Notes under the pieces: generated by a model
What the model was told of the DNA's origin: nothing
The model's input: the letters and a program-made list of their open reading frames with translations, nothing else
Databases searched by the model: none
In this document: positions 61,907 to 64,000 of the stretch, piece after piece
Numbering within the stretch: the first letter of the stretch is position 1
Layout: each line of letters begins with the position of its first letter
Translations under genes and position numbers: made by a program
DNA from: an uncultured Lachnospiraceae bacterium
GTDB taxonomy: Bacteria > Bacillota > Clostridia > Lachnospirales > Lachnospiraceae
Reading direction: 5' to 3'
Assembly (NCBI GenBank): GCA_947625775.1
Contig: CANQPM010000008.1
Coordinates: forward strand, 1-64,000
Length of the DNA: 64,000 nt

Positions 61907-62845
61907 TTAATTTCCTGAAAAAAGCGGCGTAGAAAGGTATCTGTCGCCAGAGTCTGGCAGCAATACCACTATCGTCTTTCCAGCGTTTTCAGGTCTTTGG
62001 GCGAGGATTGAAGCGGCTTTGAGCGCTGCCCCTGATGAAATGCCTACCAGTATTCCTTCGCTTACCGCAAACGCCCTGCCCTCCGTAAATGCATCATCAT
62101 TTTCAATTGGAATGATTTCGTCATAAATCTTTGTGTTGAGCACATCAGGCACAAAGCCTGCGCCGATTCCCTGTATTTTGTGGGCTCCTGCCGTTCCCTT
62201 TGACAATACGGGGCTTGAGGCGGGCTCGACTGCTACTACCTTAATGTCAGGTTTTTTCTCTTTCAAATACTCGCCAACACCTGTGAGCGTACCACCCGTG
62301 CCTACGCCCGCGACAAAAATATCGACCTTTCCGTCCGTCTGCTCCCAAATCTCAGGTCCTGTCGTTTCCTTATGTATTTTGGGATTGGCAGGGTTTACAA
62401 ACTGCCCCAGAATAACAGAGCCCTCTATCTCCTTATTAAGCTCCTCCGCCTTTGCAATCGCGCCCTTCATGCCTTTTGCGCCCTCGGTAAGCACAAGCTC
62501 GGCGCCATACGCCTTAAGGAGATTTCTGCGCTCTACGCTCATGGTGTCGGGAAGCGTGAGAATCGCCTTATAGCCCTTTGCGGCAGCCACTGACGCAAGC
62601 CCGATTCCCGTATTTCCCGAAGTCGGCTCTATAATCGTAGCCCCCGGCTTAAGCAAGCCCTTCTGCTCCGCGTCTTCAATCATCGCCAGCGCGATTCTGT
62701 CCTTTACAGAACCCGCGGGATTAAGATATTCAAGCTTTGCAAGTATTGTAGCATTTGTAATTCCAGCCTTCTTTGAGTATCCGTTAAGCTTTAATATCGG
62801 CGTGCCGCCGATTAATTCAAGCGCGCTCTCCTTAATTTTTCCCAT
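61907..62845 (-). CDS. cysK: Cysteine synthase A
   Basis: A 312-residue O-acetylserine sulfhydrylase: PLP lysine in [29 protein letters not shown], the [15 protein letters not shown] loop, [13 protein letters not shown] and the late GISSGAA and [10 protein letters not shown] motifs. It forms cysteine from O-acetylserine and sulfide. SD GGAGG. The upstream region has a perfect consensus promoter with overlapping TCCT/AGGA dyads that resemble Rrf2-type (CymR/IscR) operators. Confidence 0.97.
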   Translation of the reverse strand: MGKIKESALELIGGTPILKLNGYSKKAGITNATILAKLEYLNPAGSVKDRIALAMIEDAEQKGLLKPGATIIEPTSGNTGIGLASVAAAKGYKAILTLPDTMSVERRNLLKAYGAELVLTEGAKGMKGAIAKAEELNKEIEGSVILGQFVNPANPKIHKETTGPEIWEQTDGKVDIFVAGVGTGGTLTGVGEYLKEKKPDIKVVAVEPASSPVLSKGTAGAHKIQGIGAGFVPDVLNTKIYDEIIPIENDDAFTEGRAFAVSEGILVGISSGAALKAASILAQRPENAGKTIVVLLPDSGDRYLSTPLFSGN

Positions 62846-62904
62846 TTTTAATTCCTCCTTGCCGTTTTGGCAGCTAAATATTTTTATACTTTCCTTGTTT
62901 CATT

Positions 62905-62923
62905 TCCTATTATTTAAGTAGGA
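62905..62923. promoter_or_regulatory. Putative Rrf2-type operator downstream of the cysK promoter
   Basis: TCCTATTATTTAAGTAGGA, a TCCTA/TAGGA dyad. A related TCCT...AGGA dyad (62944-62956) lies in the promoter spacer. Confidence 0.45.
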
Positions 62924-62936
62924 TTTATATGTTTTG

Positions 62937-62965
62937 ATTATATTCCTACAGCAGGATATTGTCAA
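62937..62965 (-). promoter_or_regulatory. Consensus sigma-A promoter of cysK
   Basis: On the minus strand: TTGACA, 17 bases, TATAAT, both boxes perfect. Confidence 0.88.
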
Positions 62966-63038
62966 CTATTATTTGTTAAAACTTATCATAAAATTTTTAC
63001 CCGCCGATTAAGACTTTTCACCTTTAACAAAAAACATA

Positions 63039-64000
63039 TTAATCCACCTTATTTGCGTTTCCACCGATTAATACCTTTTTTCCCTCAAATGCAAAACCGT
63101 ACTTTTTGATTTTCCCCATGCTTATGCCATTATCAATCAACGTCTGCGAATACTGCCTCTCATCTATCTGCTTTAATGCCTCATTTACCGTATCGGCAAG
63201 CGTCTGCTCGTCGTCAGCGTCACGCACCTTAAACTCCAGAATAATCGCGTTGCCGTCTTTGTTAAGAGGTTCAAGCATTACGTCATATCTGCCGAAGCCG
63301 CTCTCCTTGTTTGAAGTAAGGCGGTATCTCCCCCTCAGCTCTACCAGCAAGCCCAAAACAAAGCCGTGGTAAAAACGCTCGGGCTCAGCCTTGCCGGACT
63401 TTCTCCTGCCTGTGTCAAAATAACTGAAAACCTCGCTCGATACGCGGTTCATGTACTCGTTCATTGCTTTTATATCGCCTGACAGCAGCGCCTTGACAAA
63501 ATCGTTGTAATCCGACTCGACTACGCCAAACCAGTCCAAAATCATCGTTTCAAACATAAGGCGCACTTCAAAGTTCGTCAGCACAAGCTCATACTCTGGC
63601 TTTGCCCCGCCCAGCCAGTCTATGTCGTCATATGTCTTTAGCCTCTGCACCTTTAAATATCCGCTCGCAAGCAGCAGGCTCCATATCGCGTTCGGTCTTA
63701 CGTCAAGCTGATTGTACACAATCTGCTCATCAATATTGCTCACGACAGGCTCTCCATTTAGAAGACCTTCAAATTTTTTCTTGACGTCAGAACCGCCCTC
63801 GCGGATAAGCTTGTTGATAAGGCTGTTTGAGCTTGTGTTTGCCCAATATACAGACACCTTGCCCGTATCAAGAAAATTTATTATTGACCACGGATTATAA
63901 ATGTCGCTGATTTTGCCGAAATTAAATCCGTCATACCATGCCTTCACCTTATCCTTACTGCCATAGCCAAACTCGTCCATAGCTGAAAACACCTCGGACT
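63039..64000 (-). CDS. AAA/PD-(D/E)XK protein (DUF1703 type), 5' part outside window
   Basis: The C-terminal ~320 residues of a protein of the same family as 54288-55985. The visible part has the conserved VKAWYDGFNFG ... IYNPWSIINFL, YWANTSSNSLINKL stretches and the nuclease-like end (GRYDVMLEP ... AIILEFKV, with the D-ExK pattern). The frame is open to the window edge (Ser-Glu before the internal GTG at 63992), so the ATPase half with the P-loop must lie beyond position 64000. Role unknown. Confidence 0.85.
   Translation of the reverse strand, partial: SEVFSAMDEFGYGSKDKVKAWYDGFNFGKISDIYNPWSIINFLDTGKVSVYWANTSSNSLINKLIREGGSDVKKKFEGLLNGEPVVSNIDEQIVYNQLDVRPNAIWSLLLASGYLKVQRLKTYDDIDWLGGAKPEYELVLTNFEVRLMFETMILDWFGVVESDYNDFVKALLSGDIKAMNEYMNRVSSEVFSYFDTGRRKSGKAEPERFYHGFVLGLLVELRGRYRLTSNKESGFGRYDVMLEPLNKDGNAIILEFKVRDADDEQTLADTVNEALKQIDERQYSQTLIDNGISMGKIKKYGFAFEGKKVLIGGNANKVD

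Overview
The window looks like the chromosome of an anaerobic, motile, spore-forming member of the Clostridia, most probably a Lachnospiraceae-type butyrate producer. This rests on gene content. There is an alpha/beta-type small acid-soluble spore protein and a SpoIID/PG-binding/LysM spore protein. There is a flagellin next to csrA, a che cluster, a ptb-buk pair, a cellobiose phosphorylase with a LacI-controlled sugar ABC importer, and strong SD sites (GGAGG). No species name can be supported from the sequence alone.

Layout. 1-7.5 kb: SASP, then a leftward operon cheR-cheB-cheY-cheW-histidine kinase-HD-GYP regulator, a DJ-1 protein and a CYTH protein. 7.5-16.1 kb: thymidine kinase with tRNA-Leu, a MATE pump, the aspartate-family genes (ACT regulator, hom, aspartokinase), a dCache chemoreceptor and a six-tRNA operon. 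16.2-22.2 kb: a leftward run of housekeeping genes (23S rRNA methyltransferase-like, amidase-like, RdgB, YfcE), a secreted nuclease, and a compact intergenic transcription unit that looks like a small RNA. 22.6-30.5 kb: beta-glucoside/cellobiose uptake and phosphorolysis under a LacI repressor, with operators just downstream of two divergent promoters. 30.5-34.5 kb: flagellin, csrA, and a 995-bp segment bounded by perfect 27-bp inverted repeats that encodes a FimB/FimE-sized tyrosine recombinase. 34.5-44.4 kb: nuclease-helicase fusion, phosphoesterase, DUF4143 ATPase, PadR operon, ptb-buk, ZIP transporter. 44.6-64 kb: second chemoreceptor, DNA polymerase IV, sugar-binding lipoprotein with a hybrid kinase, spore protein, two AAA/PD-(D/E)XK proteins, heterodimeric ABC exporter, VanZ, XRE regulator and cysteine synthase.

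The most interesting object is the segment 32833-33827. It carries its own recombinase, and a strong sigma-28-type promoter at its right end points outward, at present away from the flagellar genes. Inversion across the repeats would place that promoter upstream of csrA and flagellin. I read it as a self-contained phase-variation switch for motility. The flagellin leader also contains a perfect hairpin with GGA in its loop, the usual form of a CsrA binding site, so switch and translational control appear stacked in one locus.

Other structure not explained by genes: two copies of a ~167-bp nested palindrome whose arms differ in sequence between copies yet stay perfectly paired; a two-hairpin 3' element found exactly at the stop codons of two unrelated genes; a CheB whose receiver lacks its phospho-acceptor Asp; and an amidase-like protein without zinc ligands. 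All functional statements are from reading sequence and family knowledge; no searches were run.
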